Notes: generated from the sequence alone by a model not told the origin. A stretch of 47,077 nucleotides of DNA from CBCYMI01 sp965183855 (GCA_965183855.1 CBCYMI010000039.1:1-47077); one strand, 5' to 3'; positions 17,320-27,053 are shown, counted from the stretch's first letter. Translations and numbers: made by a program.

Positions 17320-17907
17320 ATGATGTCAGATTCTAAAAAAACAGGAGGGGTTGAAAAAGCAAAGGCGAGATCTTTGGCAAGAACCTCTCTTCCTGCTTAT
17401 GATTCCAAGACACATGATTTGTTTTTTTCTGATGCTTCTGATCAGCTTGCAGACAGAGGTTTTATTATCGCGCGCGCGGATGATTTAATTAATTGGGCAA
17501 GAACGGGTTCTTTAATGTGGATGACATTTGGACTTGCCTGTTGCGCGGTTGAAATGATGCAAGCCTCTATGCCGAGATATGATGTTGAACGGTTTGGATT
17601 TGCTCCAAGAGCCAGTCCGAGGCAATCGGATGTGATGATTGTTGCGGGAACATTAACCAATAAAATGGCGCCTGCTTTAAGAAAAGTATATGATCAAATG
17701 CCAGAGCCTAGATATGTTATTTCCATGGGATCGTGTGCGAATGGTGGGGGGTATTATCATTATTCTTATTCTGTTGTTAGAGGGTGTGATCGGATTATTC
17801 CAGTTGATATTTATGTTCCTGGGTGTCCACCAACGGCAGAGGCGCTTGTGTATGGTATTTTACAGCTTCAAAAGAAGATCAGACGCGAGGGCACGATAGA
17901 AAGATGA
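17320..17907 (+). CDS. nuoB: NADH-quinone oxidoreductase subunit B
   Basis: Peripheral-arm subunit that holds the terminal iron-sulfur cluster N2, which passes electrons to quinone. All four cluster cysteines are seen: the CC pair in GLACCAVEMM, GSCANGGG and VPGCPPTAEAL. Two ATG codons stand in tandem (17320 and 17323); either may start. The stop overlaps the nuoC start (ATGA), so the two are translationally coupled. Confidence 0.97.
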   Translation: MMSDSKKTGGVEKAKARSLARTSLPAYDSKTHDLFFSDASDQLADRGFIIARADDLINWARTGSLMWMTFGLACCAVEMMQASMPRYDVERFGFAPRASPRQSDVMIVAGTLTNKMAPALRKVYDQMPEPRYVISMGSCANGGGYYHYSYSVVRGCDRIIPVDIYVPGCPPTAEALVYGILQLQKKIRREGTIER

Positions 17908-18536
17908 ATTCAGATTTATGCTATGCACCCAAACAGGCTTTAGAGCTTTTATTTGAAAACTGGCCTCGGTCTTTAGAACAGGATTTAATATCTCATACCT
18001 TTTCCAATCAGGAATTAACGCTGATTGTACAGGCAAGTTCTATTCTTAAAATTCTTAAGATTTTAAAGGAAGATCCTTCTTTTGGATTTAGCATGCTGAT
18101 TGATATTTGTGGTGTGGATTATCCAGAACGTGATAAAAGGTTTGATCTTGTCTATCATCTTTTATCGATGAGCCTTAATTTAAGAATTCGGGTTAAGCTT
18201 TCAACGGATGAAAAAACCCCGATTTATTCTGTGATGTCTCTTTATCCCAACGCAAACTGGTATGAAAGAGAGATTTTTGACATGTATGGTGTTTTATTTA
18301 ATGAGCATACGGATTTAAGAAGAATTCTAACAGATTATGGCTTTTCGGGTCATCCTTTGAGGAAAGATTTTCCATTAACGGGATATTTGGAAGTGAGATA
18401 TGATCCAGAGCGAAAACGGGTTATTTCAGAACCTGTTAAATTAACCCAGGAATTCAGACAGTTTGATTTTTTATCTCCTTGGGAAGGAGCGGAAACCGAG
18501 GCAGGATTTTCTAAAAAGGATGACGGAAAGAAATAG
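17904..18536 (+). CDS. nuoC: NADH-quinone oxidoreductase subunit C
   Basis: Peripheral-arm subunit (30-kDa family) that packs against NuoD. The signature NWYEREIFDMYGVLF, then HTDLRRILTDYGFSGHPLRKDFP, is intact. The frame is open further upstream, but the ATG at 17904 overlapping the nuoB stop by four bases gives the usual length (210 residues). The short C-terminal tail is charged. It is a separate gene, not fused to nuoD as in enteric bacteria. Confidence 0.96.
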   Translation: MNSDLCYAPKQALELLFENWPRSLEQDLISHTFSNQELTLIVQASSILKILKILKEDPSFGFSMLIDICGVDYPERDKRFDLVYHLLSMSLNLRIRVKLSTDEKTPIYSVMSLYPNANWYEREIFDMYGVLFNEHTDLRRILTDYGFSGHPLRKDFPLTGYLEVRYDPERKRVISEPVKLTQEFRQFDFLSPWEGAETEAGFSKKDDGKK

Positions 18537-18577
18537 GCAAGACAGGGCTTTTTAAAAGAAAATATGGGAATAGATAG

Positions 18578-19756
18578 ATGAATGCGACAAAAACAAAAAA
18601 CATGACCCTTAATTTTGGCCCTCAGCATCCCGCGGCTCATGGTGTTTTAAGACTGGTTTTGGAGCTGGATGGAGAAGTTGTCGAACGGGTTGATCCGCAT
18701 ATTGGTCTATTGCATAGAGGAACCGAGAAGCTCATAGAGCATAAAACCTATCTTCAGGCATTGCCATATTTTGACCGTCTTGATTATGTTGCTCCGATGA
18801 ATCAAGAACATGCGTTTTGTCTTGCGATTGAGAAATTACTAAAGATAACGCCTCCCAAACGAGCGCAATATATTCGTGTTTTATATTCAGAGATTGGCAG
18901 AATTTTAAATCATTTATTAAATGTGACAACTCAGGCGATGGATGTTGGTGCGTTAACACCTCCTTTATGGGGATTTGAAGAACGTGAAAAATTAATGTGT
19001 TTTTATGAAAGAGCTTGTGGCTCGCGTCTTCATGCGGCGTATTTTCGGATTGGTGGTGTTCATCAGGATTTACCAGATCAATTATTAGAAGATATTCATA
19101 CCTGGTCTCTTCAATTTCCAAAAAGACTTGATGATATTGAAACCTTATTGACCAATAACCGAATTTTTAAACAAAGAAATGTTGATATTGGTGTGGTCAG
19201 TAAAGAAGATGTCGAGGCTTGGGGATTTACAGGCGTTATGGCGCGAGGTTCTGGATTTAAATGGGATTTAAGAAGATCACAACCTTATGAGAATTATTCA
19301 GAGTTCGCGTTTAAAATCCCGATTGGCAAAAATGGGGATTGTTATGATCGTTATTTATGTCGCGTGGAAGAAATGCGTCAATCGGTTAAACTAATTCAAC
19401 AATGCCTAGAGAGAATGACCGCGGGTTTGGTTTTATCCGAAAATCCAAGATTAGCTCCACCAAAACGTGCAGAAATGAAAGAATCAATGGAAGCGCTCAT
19501 TCAGCATTTCAAGCTTTATACTGAGGGTATTCATGTTCCAAAAGGTGAAATTTACGCCTGTGTGGAGGCACCGAAAGGAGAATTTGGCGTTTATCTTGTT
19601 TCCGATGGAAGTAATAAGCCATATAGGTGTAAAATCAGAGCGCCAGGCTTTGCTCATCTTCAAGCGATGGATATGTTAAATCGAGGGCATATGATCGCGG
19701 ATGTTTCTGCGATTATAGGCTCTTTGGACATTGTTTTTGGAGAAATTGACCGTTAG
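18578..19756 (+). CDS. nuoD: NADH-quinone oxidoreductase subunit D
   Basis: The 49-kDa subunit that forms the quinone pocket with NuoB. Motifs: NFGPQHPAAHGVLRLVLEL at the N-terminus (conserved His in the pocket), HIGLLHRGTEKLIE, and a C-terminal IIGSLDIVFGEIDR ending with the family's conserved Asp-Arg. The length of 392 residues is normal. The next gene is 223 bases away; that spacer shows only A-rich sequence with purine runs. Confidence 0.97.
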   Translation: MNATKTKNMTLNFGPQHPAAHGVLRLVLELDGEVVERVDPHIGLLHRGTEKLIEHKTYLQALPYFDRLDYVAPMNQEHAFCLAIEKLLKITPPKRAQYIRVLYSEIGRILNHLLNVTTQAMDVGALTPPLWGFEEREKLMCFYERACGSRLHAAYFRIGGVHQDLPDQLLEDIHTWSLQFPKRLDDIETLLTNNRIFKQRNVDIGVVSKEDVEAWGFTGVMARGSGFKWDLRRSQPYENYSEFAFKIPIGKNGDCYDRYLCRVEEMRQSVKLIQQCLERMTAGLVLSENPRLAPPKRAEMKESMEALIQHFKLYTEGIHVPKGEIYACVEAPKGEFGVYLVSDGSNKPYRCKIRAPGFAHLQAMDMLNRGHMIADVSAIIGSLDIVFGEIDR

Positions 19757-19979
19757 AAAGAAAAACAAAGCAAGCCCTTTAAATAAGGATGAAACTCTGA
19801 ATTGGGGAAATGGTTTGGTCTTGTTTAAAAAGACAGGGCAGAAACAGGTTTAAACCTGGATTGATTGGAATAAATATTTAAAAACAGAGGCATTAAAAAT
19901 AAATCAAACAAAAGGTTAAAGAAAATAAAGAGAAAATAAGTTAAAGGAAGTAAAGAGCAGGTTAAGAGGAAGCTTAGAA

Positions 19980-20666
19980 ATGCAAACAAATCGAATGGCA
20001 AAAGATCAGCCGACAGAATTTAAATTCAAGCCAGAAAGCAAGAAAAAGCTTGAATACTGGGTCCGTAAATATCCTAAAAATCGGATTCAATCTGCGGTTA
20101 TTCCTGTCTTATGGATTGCTCAAAAGGATAATCAGGGTTGGCTTTCAAAACCCGCGATTGAAGCCGTTGCTGAATTTTTAAACATGCCACTTATTCGAGT
20201 ATATGAAATTGTTACATTTTATACCATGTTTAATTTAGAACCTGTTGGTCGTTATTTTATTCAGCTTTGTGGAACAACGCCTTGCGGATTAAGAGGGGCT
20301 GAGGAGTTAAAATCCATTTGTGAACAAAAAATAGGACCTAAAAACACAATTCGTGAAGATGGATTGTTTTCATGGACGGAAGTTGAATGTTTGGGAGCTT
20401 GTGTTAACGCTCCCATGGTACAGATTAATGACGCGTATTATGAGGATTTAACAAAAGAGAATTTTGCGCGCTTGCTTGAAGAGCTTCAGCGAGGAAGGTC
20501 TGTCAAGCCAGGCTCATTAATCAATAGACAAACTTCCGCTCCTGAAACAGGAATGACGTGTCTTTTAGATAAAACGCTTTATGATGGTTCTCGAACCTCC
20601 CCCCTTAAAAAACTTCCTAATGCGATAAAACAGCGAGAAAACAGCAAGAAAACAGCAGAAAAATAG
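19980..20666 (+). CDS. nuoE: NADH-quinone oxidoreductase subunit E
   Basis: Thioredoxin-like 24-kDa subunit that holds the [2Fe-2S] cluster N1a in the NADH-binding module. The ligands are in LCGTTPCGLRG and CLGACVNAP. The thioredoxin-like core ends near residue 165; about 60 residues of low-conservation tail follow, a feature usual in alphaproteobacteria. The 3' end (20632-20659) is copied exactly at 20721-20748 in the spacer before nuoF. Confidence 0.96.
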   Translation: MQTNRMAKDQPTEFKFKPESKKKLEYWVRKYPKNRIQSAVIPVLWIAQKDNQGWLSKPAIEAVAEFLNMPLIRVYEIVTFYTMFNLEPVGRYFIQLCGTTPCGLRGAEELKSICEQKIGPKNTIREDGLFSWTEVECLGACVNAPMVQINDAYYEDLTKENFARLLEELQRGRSVKPGSLINRQTSAPETGMTCLLDKTLYDGSRTSPLKKLPNAIKQRENSKKTAEK

Positions 20667-20748
20667 TAGAAATAAAACAAGAACGGAATAGCGTAAAGAA
20701 TAGAAATAAAGTAAAAATAGAGCGAGAAAACAGCAAGAAAACAGCAGA
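20632..20748 (+). repeat. 28-bp copy of the nuoE 3' end in the spacer
   Basis: Bases 20632-20659 and 20721-20748 are identical over 28 bases (starting AGCGAGAAAACAGC), offset by 89. The sequence itself contains the internal repeat AGAAAACAGCA. The rest of the spacer is A-rich. Confidence 0.92.
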
Positions 20749-20802
20749 GAAAGATTTTTATAGGATAAACGATATAGTGTATTTGTGATCAGGAAACAGA
20801 TT

Positions 20803-22125
20803 ATGCCATTACAAGACAAAGACAGAATTTTTACAAATCTTTATGGACATCATCCATGGCAATTGGAATTTGCCAAAAAAAGAGGCGCTTGGAACTCAAC
20901 GACAGAAATTTTAAATCAGGGCAGGGAATGGATTATTGATCAAATAAAGGCTTCTGGTTTAAGGGGTCGGGGAGGCGCTGGATTTCCAACAGGGTTAAAA
21001 TGGGCTTTTATGCCTAAAAAGCTGGAAAACAGACCTCATTATTTGATTGTGAACGCGGATGAATCAGAGCCTGGGACCTGTAAAGACAGGGATATTATCC
21101 GTCATGATCCGCATTTATTAATTGAGGGTTGTTTAATCGCGGGTTTTTCCATGCGGGCGCATATTTGTTATATTTATTTAAGGGGGGAATATATTTTCGA
21201 AAGAGAGCGTCTTCAGTCTGCGATTGATGAGGCAAGGAGCGCGGGTCTGATTGGTAAAAACGCGTGTCAGTCTGACTGGGATTTCGAGATTCATGTTCAT
21301 CATGGCGCGGGTGCTTATATTTGTGGTGAAGAAACGGCGTTATTGGAAAGTCTTGAGGGAAAAAAAGGGCAACCAAGATTAAAACCTCCCTTTCCAGCGA
21401 ATTCAGGTCTTTATGGATGTCCAAGCACGGTTAATAATGTTGAATCGATTGCCGTTACGCCCGAAATTCTAAGAAGAGGGGCAAAATGGTTTTCAGGATT
21501 AGGACGTGAGAATAATACAGGAACCAAGATTTTTTGTATTTCGGGTCATATAAATTCTCCGTGTAATATAGAAGAAGAAATGTCTATTTCTCTAAAAGAG
21601 TTAATTGAGACCCACGCGGGAGGCGTTCGAGGAGGCTGGGATAATTTAAAAGCGATTATTCCAGGGGGCTCTTCCGTTCCTTTAATTCCCAAAGAGATTT
21701 GTGATGATGTTTTAATGGATTTTGACTCATTAAAAGATGTGCAATCTGGGTTAGGAACGGCTGGTGTGATTGTAATGGATCAATCGACAGATATTATCCA
21801 AGCGATTGCCAGGATTAGTTATTTTTACAAGCATGAATCCTGTGGTCAATGCACGCCATGTCGGGAAGGCACGGGCTGGATGTGGCGCGTATTACAAAGA
21901 ATGGCTATAGGGAAGGCGGACCCCAAAGAGATTGATTTATTATTAGAGGTTTCAAAACAGGTTGAAGGTCATACAATTTGCGCGCTTGGTGATGCGGCAG
22001 CCTGGCCCATTCAGGGATTAATTCGTCATTTCCGTGCGGAGATTGAAGAAAGAATTAATCGCTATTGTACTCGAAAGCCTGTTATAACAACGGGTGTTTC
22101 TATTAAGGAAGAGGTTTCGCTATGA
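20803..22125 (+). CDS. nuoF: NADH-quinone oxidoreductase subunit F
   Basis: The 51-kDa catalytic subunit that oxidises NADH through FMN and passes electrons to the [4Fe-4S] cluster N3. The glycine-rich LRGRGGAGFPTGLKW binds FMN/NADH, GAGAYICGEETALLESLEG is the second nucleotide motif, and cluster cysteines lie in ESCGQCTPCREGT and HTICALGDAAAWP. The ATG at 20803 is preferred over a GTG at 20785 because AGGAAA lies just upstream and the length (440 residues) is usual. Its end overlaps nuoG by four bases. Confidence 0.97.
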   Translation: MPLQDKDRIFTNLYGHHPWQLEFAKKRGAWNSTTEILNQGREWIIDQIKASGLRGRGGAGFPTGLKWAFMPKKLENRPHYLIVNADESEPGTCKDRDIIRHDPHLLIEGCLIAGFSMRAHICYIYLRGEYIFERERLQSAIDEARSAGLIGKNACQSDWDFEIHVHHGAGAYICGEETALLESLEGKKGQPRLKPPFPANSGLYGCPSTVNNVESIAVTPEILRRGAKWFSGLGRENNTGTKIFCISGHINSPCNIEEEMSISLKELIETHAGGVRGGWDNLKAIIPGGSSVPLIPKEICDDVLMDFDSLKDVQSGLGTAGVIVMDQSTDIIQAIARISYFYKHESCGQCTPCREGTGWMWRVLQRMAIGKADPKEIDLLLEVSKQVEGHTICALGDAAAWPIQGLIRHFRAEIEERINRYCTRKPVITTGVSIKEEVSL

Positions 22126-24242
22126 GTGATCTGTGTAAAGTTAAAATCAATGATCAGATCATAGAAATTCCAGGTTCTGCAACCTTAATGCAAGCGTGTG
22201 AACAGGCGGAATTGGAGATTCCAAGATTTTGCTATCATGATCGGTTATCCATCGCGGGAAATTGCAGAATGTGTTTGGTTGAGATTGTGGGTAGTTCTAA
22301 ACCTGTCGCTTCTTGCGCGATGAATGTCAGAGATTTACGTCCGCCTCGAAATGGGGAATTTCCAGAAATTAAAACCCGATCTCCGCTTGTTAAAAAAGCA
22401 CGAGAGGGAGTGATGGAATTTTTATTGATTAATCATCCTTTGGATTGTCCGATTTGCGATCAAGGGGGAGAATGTGATTTGCAAGATCAGGCAAGTTTGT
22501 ACGGTAGAGGAAGCTCTCGATATCATGAAGAAAAGCGAGCCGTTGAAAACAAGGATATGGGACCTTTGATTAAAACAGTGATGACGCGCTGTATTCAATG
22601 CACACGATGTGTTCGATTCGCAACGGAAATTGCGGGGGTTGAGACTTTGGGCATGATTGGCAGAGGTGAACATACAGAAATCACGCCTTATCTTGAACAA
22701 AGTATTGATTCGGTTCTTTCAGGAAATCTGATTGATTTATGTCCTGTTGGCGCATTAACATCCAAACCCTACGCGTTTCATGGACGTTCCTGGGAATTAA
22801 GAAAGACAGAAAGCATTGATGTGATGGACGCGATGGGCGCCAATATCCGAATTGACTCCAGAGGCAAACAAATTATGCGGATTTTACCTCGGATAAATGA
22901 TGAGATTAATGAGGAATGGATTTCGGATAAAACGCGATTTTCCTGTGATGGATTAAGTAAAAATCGAATTGATCATCCATATATTCGTCTCAATGGCAGG
23001 CTTAAAAAGGCAAGCTGGGATGAGGCATTAGCGCGGCTTGCAAACCGGTTAAAACGTTCTCCAAATACAATGGCGGCGCTTTCAGGTGATTTGGCGTGTA
23101 TTGAATCCATGCAGGTTTTAAAAGATATTCTAACGGCTTTGGGCGTTAAATCCATGGATTGTCGTCAAGAGGGCGCACAGATTGATCTTGAAAATCCACA
23201 TTCTTGGTTTTTTAATTCAGGCATTATAGGAATTGATCAGGCAGATTCAATTTTAATGCTTGGTACAAATCCATCACTTGAATCTCCTGTTTTAAACGCG
23301 CGGATTAGAAGAAACTGGCTTAATAGAGAATTAAAGATTGGCGTTTTGGGAAAAAAGATTGAATTGGGCTATGAATACGATCATTTGGGAGAAACTGGGA
23401 AAGATTTTGAGCGTTTAATTCAAACAAAATCAAACTTTATGACCCAGTTTAAACAGGCTGAGTTTCCAATGTTAATTCTTGGAATGGGAGCTTTGGCGAG
23501 AGAAGATGGTGCGGAAATTTTAAATCTGGCATATGCGTTAAGTGAGAAGTTTGATTTAATTAAGCCAGAAAAAGACTGGAATGGATTTAATCTTTTACAT
23601 ACAGCCGCGGCGCGCGCTGGCGGGCTCGCGCTTGGATTTTATCCAAAAGAGGATGGACTTGATACGACATCTATTATCAAACGTGTAACCTCCAATGAGA
23701 TTCAAACGCTATTTTTGTTAGGCGCGGATGAAATTGATAGATCTGTTTTGCAAAAAGCATTTGTTATTTATCTTGGCACGCATGGAGATAAAGGAGCCGA
23801 GTTTGCGGATATTGTTTTACCAGGCGCGAGCTATACGGAAAAAGACGCGTTATGGATGAATATAGAAGGAAGGGTTCAAATGGGATGGCGTTCGGTTTAT
23901 CCTCCTGGGGAAGCGAAAGAAGATTGGCGGATTTTAAGGGCATTGGCAGATCAATTAAATATTAAATTACCCTATCAAAACCTATTTGAGCTCAGATCCA
24001 GAATTGCAAGAGAACATTCCTTTTTTACAGAATTTGGAAAAAGAGTGAAGCTAACTAAAAAACTAACACCAAAGCCATTTGATCAGAAAGTCAAGCTCTC
24101 TGATCAGGTATTTTCTTCCTTAATCGAAGATTTTTATATAACGGATCCAATTTCCCGTTCGAGCAAGACAATGCGGGCATGCTCTGAATATGCGGCGGAG
24201 AAAAACAGGATTTATACTCCAAGAAAGCGTGCGCGGGTATGA
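22122..24242 (+). CDS. nuoG: NADH-quinone oxidoreductase subunit G
   Basis: The 75-kDa subunit carrying several iron-sulfur clusters. The N-terminal ferredoxin domain binds [2Fe-2S] N1b with Cys37, 48, 51 and 65. HPLDCPICDQGGECDLQD holds the His/Cys-ligated N5 cluster, and CIQCTRCVRF with CPVGALTSKPYAF holds N4. The molybdopterin-like remainder (residues about 230-690) keeps the fold but not a cofactor site. The length (706 residues) is usual. Its last codons and stop (24220-24250) are repeated downstream at 24414-24444. Confidence 0.97.
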   Translation: MSDLCKVKINDQIIEIPGSATLMQACEQAELEIPRFCYHDRLSIAGNCRMCLVEIVGSSKPVASCAMNVRDLRPPRNGEFPEIKTRSPLVKKAREGVMEFLLINHPLDCPICDQGGECDLQDQASLYGRGSSRYHEEKRAVENKDMGPLIKTVMTRCIQCTRCVRFATEIAGVETLGMIGRGEHTEITPYLEQSIDSVLSGNLIDLCPVGALTSKPYAFHGRSWELRKTESIDVMDAMGANIRIDSRGKQIMRILPRINDEINEEWISDKTRFSCDGLSKNRIDHPYIRLNGRLKKASWDEALARLANRLKRSPNTMAALSGDLACIESMQVLKDILTALGVKSMDCRQEGAQIDLENPHSWFFNSGIIGIDQADSILMLGTNPSLESPVLNARIRRNWLNRELKIGVLGKKIELGYEYDHLGETGKDFERLIQTKSNFMTQFKQAEFPMLILGMGALAREDGAEILNLAYALSEKFDLIKPEKDWNGFNLLHTAAARAGGLALGFYPKEDGLDTTSIIKRVTSNEIQTLFLLGADEIDRSVLQKAFVIYLGTHGDKGAEFADIVLPGASYTEKDALWMNIEGRVQMGWRSVYPPGEAKEDWRILRALADQLNIKLPYQNLFELRSRIAREHSFFTEFGKRVKLTKKLTPKPFDQKVKLSDQVFSSLIEDFYITDPISRSSKTMRACSEYAAEKNRIYTPRKRARV

Positions 24243-24444
24243 AATGATTATACAGAGGAAGCATAAATGTGTGAAATGATTAAACAAAAAGCGCGCGGGT
24301 ATGAAATGAATTTAATTTTTGTTTGAGCTCAAAAGGCGCATTTGAAAGATCACGCGGAAAAAACAGAGTTTATACTCTAAGAAAACGGGCAGGCACGCGG
24401 CATTGAGTAATCTCAAGAAAGCGTGCGCGGGTATGAAATGATTA
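24220..24444 (+). repeat. Copies of the nuoG 3' end in the nuoG-nuoH spacer
   Basis: The 31 bases at 24220-24250, which include the nuoG stop, recur exactly at 24414-24444. A shorter piece (GCGCGGGTATGAAATGA) recurs at 24293-24309. The stretch just before the second full copy (GGAAAAAACAGAGTTTATAC) is a worn copy of nuoG bases near 24200. So the spacer is largely made of nuoG tail copies. Confidence 0.93.
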
Positions 24445-24460
24445 GATCAAGGGAGCGTGC

Positions 24461-25495
24461 ATGAGTGCGTTTATTGAAAAATGGGGCGTTTTTTGGGGAA
24501 GCCTTGCTGTGATGGGTCAAATTTTGGCATTTATGATTGTGCTTTTATTATCTTTGGCTTTTTTATTATTAATGGATCGCAAGGTTTGGGCCGCTGTACA
24601 AATGCGAAAAGGTCCCAATGTTGTAGGAATTTTTGGGTTATTACAGTCTTTTGCTGATTTTTTTAAATTTGTATTTAAAGAGATTGTCTTGCCTTATAAA
24701 ACAGATAAATTTCTATTTTTATTTGCTCCTTTTTTAACGTTTACTCTGGCGTTTTCCGCCTGGGCGGTTATTCCTGTTGCGCCTGGATGGGTGATTTCAG
24801 ATCTTAATGTTGGGGTTTTATATTTATTTGCGATTTCTTCACTTGGCGTTTATGGCATTATTATTGGTGGTTGGGCTTCAAACTCAAAATATCCGTTTTT
24901 AGGAGCGATGCGCTCCGCGGCACAAATGATTTCTTATGAGGTCTCGATTGGATTTGTAATCATTACAGTGCTTTTATTATGTGGTTCGTTAAATTTATCT
25001 GATATTGTTCAGGCGCAATCAGGCGGATTTTGGCATTGGCATGCTTTTGCCTTTCCAACATTGGTAATTATGTTTCCAATGTTTGTGATTTTCTTTATTT
25101 CAGCGCTGGCAGAAACCAATCGTCCTCCTTTTGATTTACCAGAAGCGGAATCGGAATTGGTCGCGGGCTATCAGGTTGAATATTCGTCAACGCCTTATTT
25201 GCTTTTTATGATCGGAGAATATTTAAATATTGTTTTAATGTGTGCCATGATTTCAATTTTATTTTTAGGCGGTTGGCATGCGCCTTTAGAGATTGTTTTT
25301 TTAAACTGGATTCCTCCTGTTTTCTGGTTTTCATTTAAGATTTTATTTTTGTTTTTTTTATTTGCGATGGTAAAAGCAATTGTTCCGAGATATCGTTATG
25401 ATCAGTTAATGCGACTGGGATGGAAGGTTTTTCTTCCGCTTTCTCTTGTCTCTGTTATTTTAATTGGAGGCTGGGTTAGTTTTTATGGGGTATAA
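24461..25495 (+). CDS. nuoH: NADH-quinone oxidoreductase subunit H
   Basis: Membrane subunit with eight helices at the foot of the peripheral arm; it forms the entry of the quinone channel. Signature blocks: MDRKVWAAVQMRKGPNVVG, then the ETNRPPFDLPEAESELVAGY loop with its conserved acidic residues, and RYRYDQLMRLGWK near the end. Length 344 residues, as expected. A 198-base spacer with a hairpin separates it from nuoI. Confidence 0.97.
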   Translation: MSAFIEKWGVFWGSLAVMGQILAFMIVLLLSLAFLLLMDRKVWAAVQMRKGPNVVGIFGLLQSFADFFKFVFKEIVLPYKTDKFLFLFAPFLTFTLAFSAWAVIPVAPGWVISDLNVGVLYLFAISSLGVYGIIIGGWASNSKYPFLGAMRSAAQMISYEVSIGFVIITVLLLCGSLNLSDIVQAQSGGFWHWHAFAFPTLVIMFPMFVIFFISALAETNRPPFDLPEAESELVAGYQVEYSSTPYLLFMIGEYLNIVLMCAMISILFLGGWHAPLEIVFLNWIPPVFWFSFKILFLFFLFAMVKAIVPRYRYDQLMRLGWKVFLPLSLVSVILIGGWVSFYGV

Positions 25496-25633
25496 ATGAG
25501 AAATAAAAACAGGATGTTAAAGATAAACAGAGCCATGCGTTTTGATAAGAATAAGCATAAGGTGTGTGAAGGTTAATAAAGAGATTGAGCCTTGATACAG
25601 ATCAGAGGGCTAACAGGTTAATAAAGAAAATAT

Positions 25634-25654
25634 AAGCCTTCCCAGGGAAGGCTT
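25634..25654 (+). terminator. GC-rich hairpin between nuoH and nuoI
   Basis: AAGCCTTCCC and GGGAAGGCTT pair round a single A, giving an effective stem of nine pairs. Only three T residues follow, so termination would be weak. It may attenuate or stabilise the message inside the operon. It lies 39 bases before the nuoI start. Confidence 0.45.
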
Positions 25655-25693
25655 TGTTCACAAAAAGGTATGAATATTAATAAGGATAAGCTT

Positions 25694-26182
25694 ATGAGTA
25701 GAGTTTTACAGAGTATTAGAAGTTTTTTTCTTCTTGATTTTATTTCTGCCTTTATGCTTGGAATGCGATATTTTTTTCGTCGCAAGCCAACGATTAATTA
25801 TCCTTTTGAAAAAGGAGCATTATCTCCGAGATTTCGCGGAGAGCATGCTTTAAGAAGGTATCCAAATGGGGAAGAAAGATGTATTGCCTGCAAATTATGC
25901 GAGGCAATCTGCCCCGCTCAGGCAATTACAATTGAAGCAGAAGAAAGAGAAGATGGCTCAAGAAGAACAACGCGATATGATATTAATATGGTTAAATGTA
26001 TTTATTGCGGATTTTGTCAAGAAGCCTGTCCTGTTGATGCTATTGTTGAAGGACCTAATTTTGAATATGCGACAGAAACGCGAGAAGAACTTTATTATAA
26101 CAAGGAAAAATTACTGGATAATGGAGATCGTTGGGAAAAAGAGATCGCAAAAAATCTTGAAAAAGACGCTCCCTATCGATGA
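25694..26182 (+). CDS. nuoI: NADH-quinone oxidoreductase subunit I
   Basis: The 23-kDa ferredoxin-like subunit that relays electrons through two [4Fe-4S] clusters (N6a and N6b). Both CxxCxxCxxxCP motifs are present: CIACKLCEAICP (about residue 63) and CIYCGFCQEACP (about residue 102). I choose the ATG at 25694: it has AAGGA seven bases upstream and gives 162 residues, the usual alphaproteobacterial length. An ATG eight codons earlier has its purine run too close. Confidence 0.95.
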   Translation: MSRVLQSIRSFFLLDFISAFMLGMRYFFRRKPTINYPFEKGALSPRFRGEHALRRYPNGEERCIACKLCEAICPAQAITIEAEEREDGSRRTTRYDINMVKCIYCGFCQEACPVDAIVEGPNFEYATETREELYYNKEKLLDNGDRWEKEIAKNLEKDAPYR

Positions 26183-26255
26183 TGTACCTGTTTTAGATTA
26201 ATATTAATACTGGATTTATGAGAATTAATCTGAATTTTAAAGAAGGAAACCAAGC

Positions 26256-26864
26256 ATGCTTATTCATTCCATTACATTTTGGCTTTTATCAGTCACCGTT
26301 ATTTTATCGGCTTTAATGGTTGTAAGTTCGAGAAACCCTGTTCATTCTGTATTATTTTTGATTTTAACGTTTTTTGTTTCTGCGGGTATTTTGATTTTAC
26401 TGGGTGCTGAATTTTTAGCCATGTTGCTGATTGTGGTTTATGTTGGCGCGATTGCCGTTTTATTTTTGTTTGTTGTGATGATGATGGATATTCGTATTAG
26501 CCATTTAAAACAGGGATTTTTAGGCTATTTACCGATTGGTATTTTAATTTCACTCATTTTATTAGGGGAATTAACACTTGTCGGGATGAATTGGGTTGTA
26601 TCAGATCAGCTTCATCTTCAATCTAAGCTTTCTATTGAGCCAATGCGTTCTAATATTCAATCAATCGGAGATGTATTATACACAGAATATGTCTATTTTT
26701 TTGAATTGGCGAGTCTGATTTTACTGGTTGCTATGATTGGCGCGATTATATTGACATTACGTCACAGAAAAGGGGTTAAGCGACAGAATATTGCACGTCA
26801 GATTGGGCGTAAAACAGAAGATTCCGTTGAGCTTGTTGATATAGAGCCTGGACGTGGTATTTAA
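26256..26864 (+). CDS. nuoJ: NADH-quinone oxidoreductase subunit J
   Basis: Membrane subunit with five predicted helices. The third contains the conserved LLIVVYVGAIAVLFLFVVMM, whose Tyr and Gly form the pi-bulge involved in coupling. The C-terminal 40 residues are polar and variable. AAGGAA lies upstream of the ATG. A 224-base spacer with tandem repeats separates it from nuoK. Confidence 0.96.
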   Translation: MLIHSITFWLLSVTVILSALMVVSSRNPVHSVLFLILTFFVSAGILILLGAEFLAMLLIVVYVGAIAVLFLFVVMMMDIRISHLKQGFLGYLPIGILISLILLGELTLVGMNWVVSDQLHLQSKLSIEPMRSNIQSIGDVLYTEYVYFFELASLILLVAMIGAIILTLRHRKGVKRQNIARQIGRKTEDSVELVDIEPGRGI

Positions 26865-26931
26865 GGCACGCAAGAAGGCGCAAAACAGAGGATAGCGTTA
26901 TGGATTTATATCCAAATGCTTAAAAGAAAGA

Positions 26932-27053
26932 ATTGAGCGAGGGTATTGAGTGAGGGTATTGAGCGAGGGTATTGAGTGAGGATAAGGGCGCATAATAGAC
27001 CGCACAGCAAATATCATTATACAGAAAATATTATTACGCAGAAAATATCATTA
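26932..27053 (+). repeat. Two short tandem repeats between nuoJ and nuoK
   Basis: Four copies of a 13-bp unit ATTGAG(C/T)GAGGGT at 26932-26983, in which the C and T versions alternate. They are followed by about 2.4 copies of a 17-bp unit AT(C/T)ATTA(T/C)(A/G)CAGAAAAT at 27013-27053. Neither fits a coding frame of use. Confidence 0.9.

Noticed and set aside
18732..19121. 129-codon minus-strand frame
   Set aside because: Shadow of nuoD, whose own protein is fully conserved.
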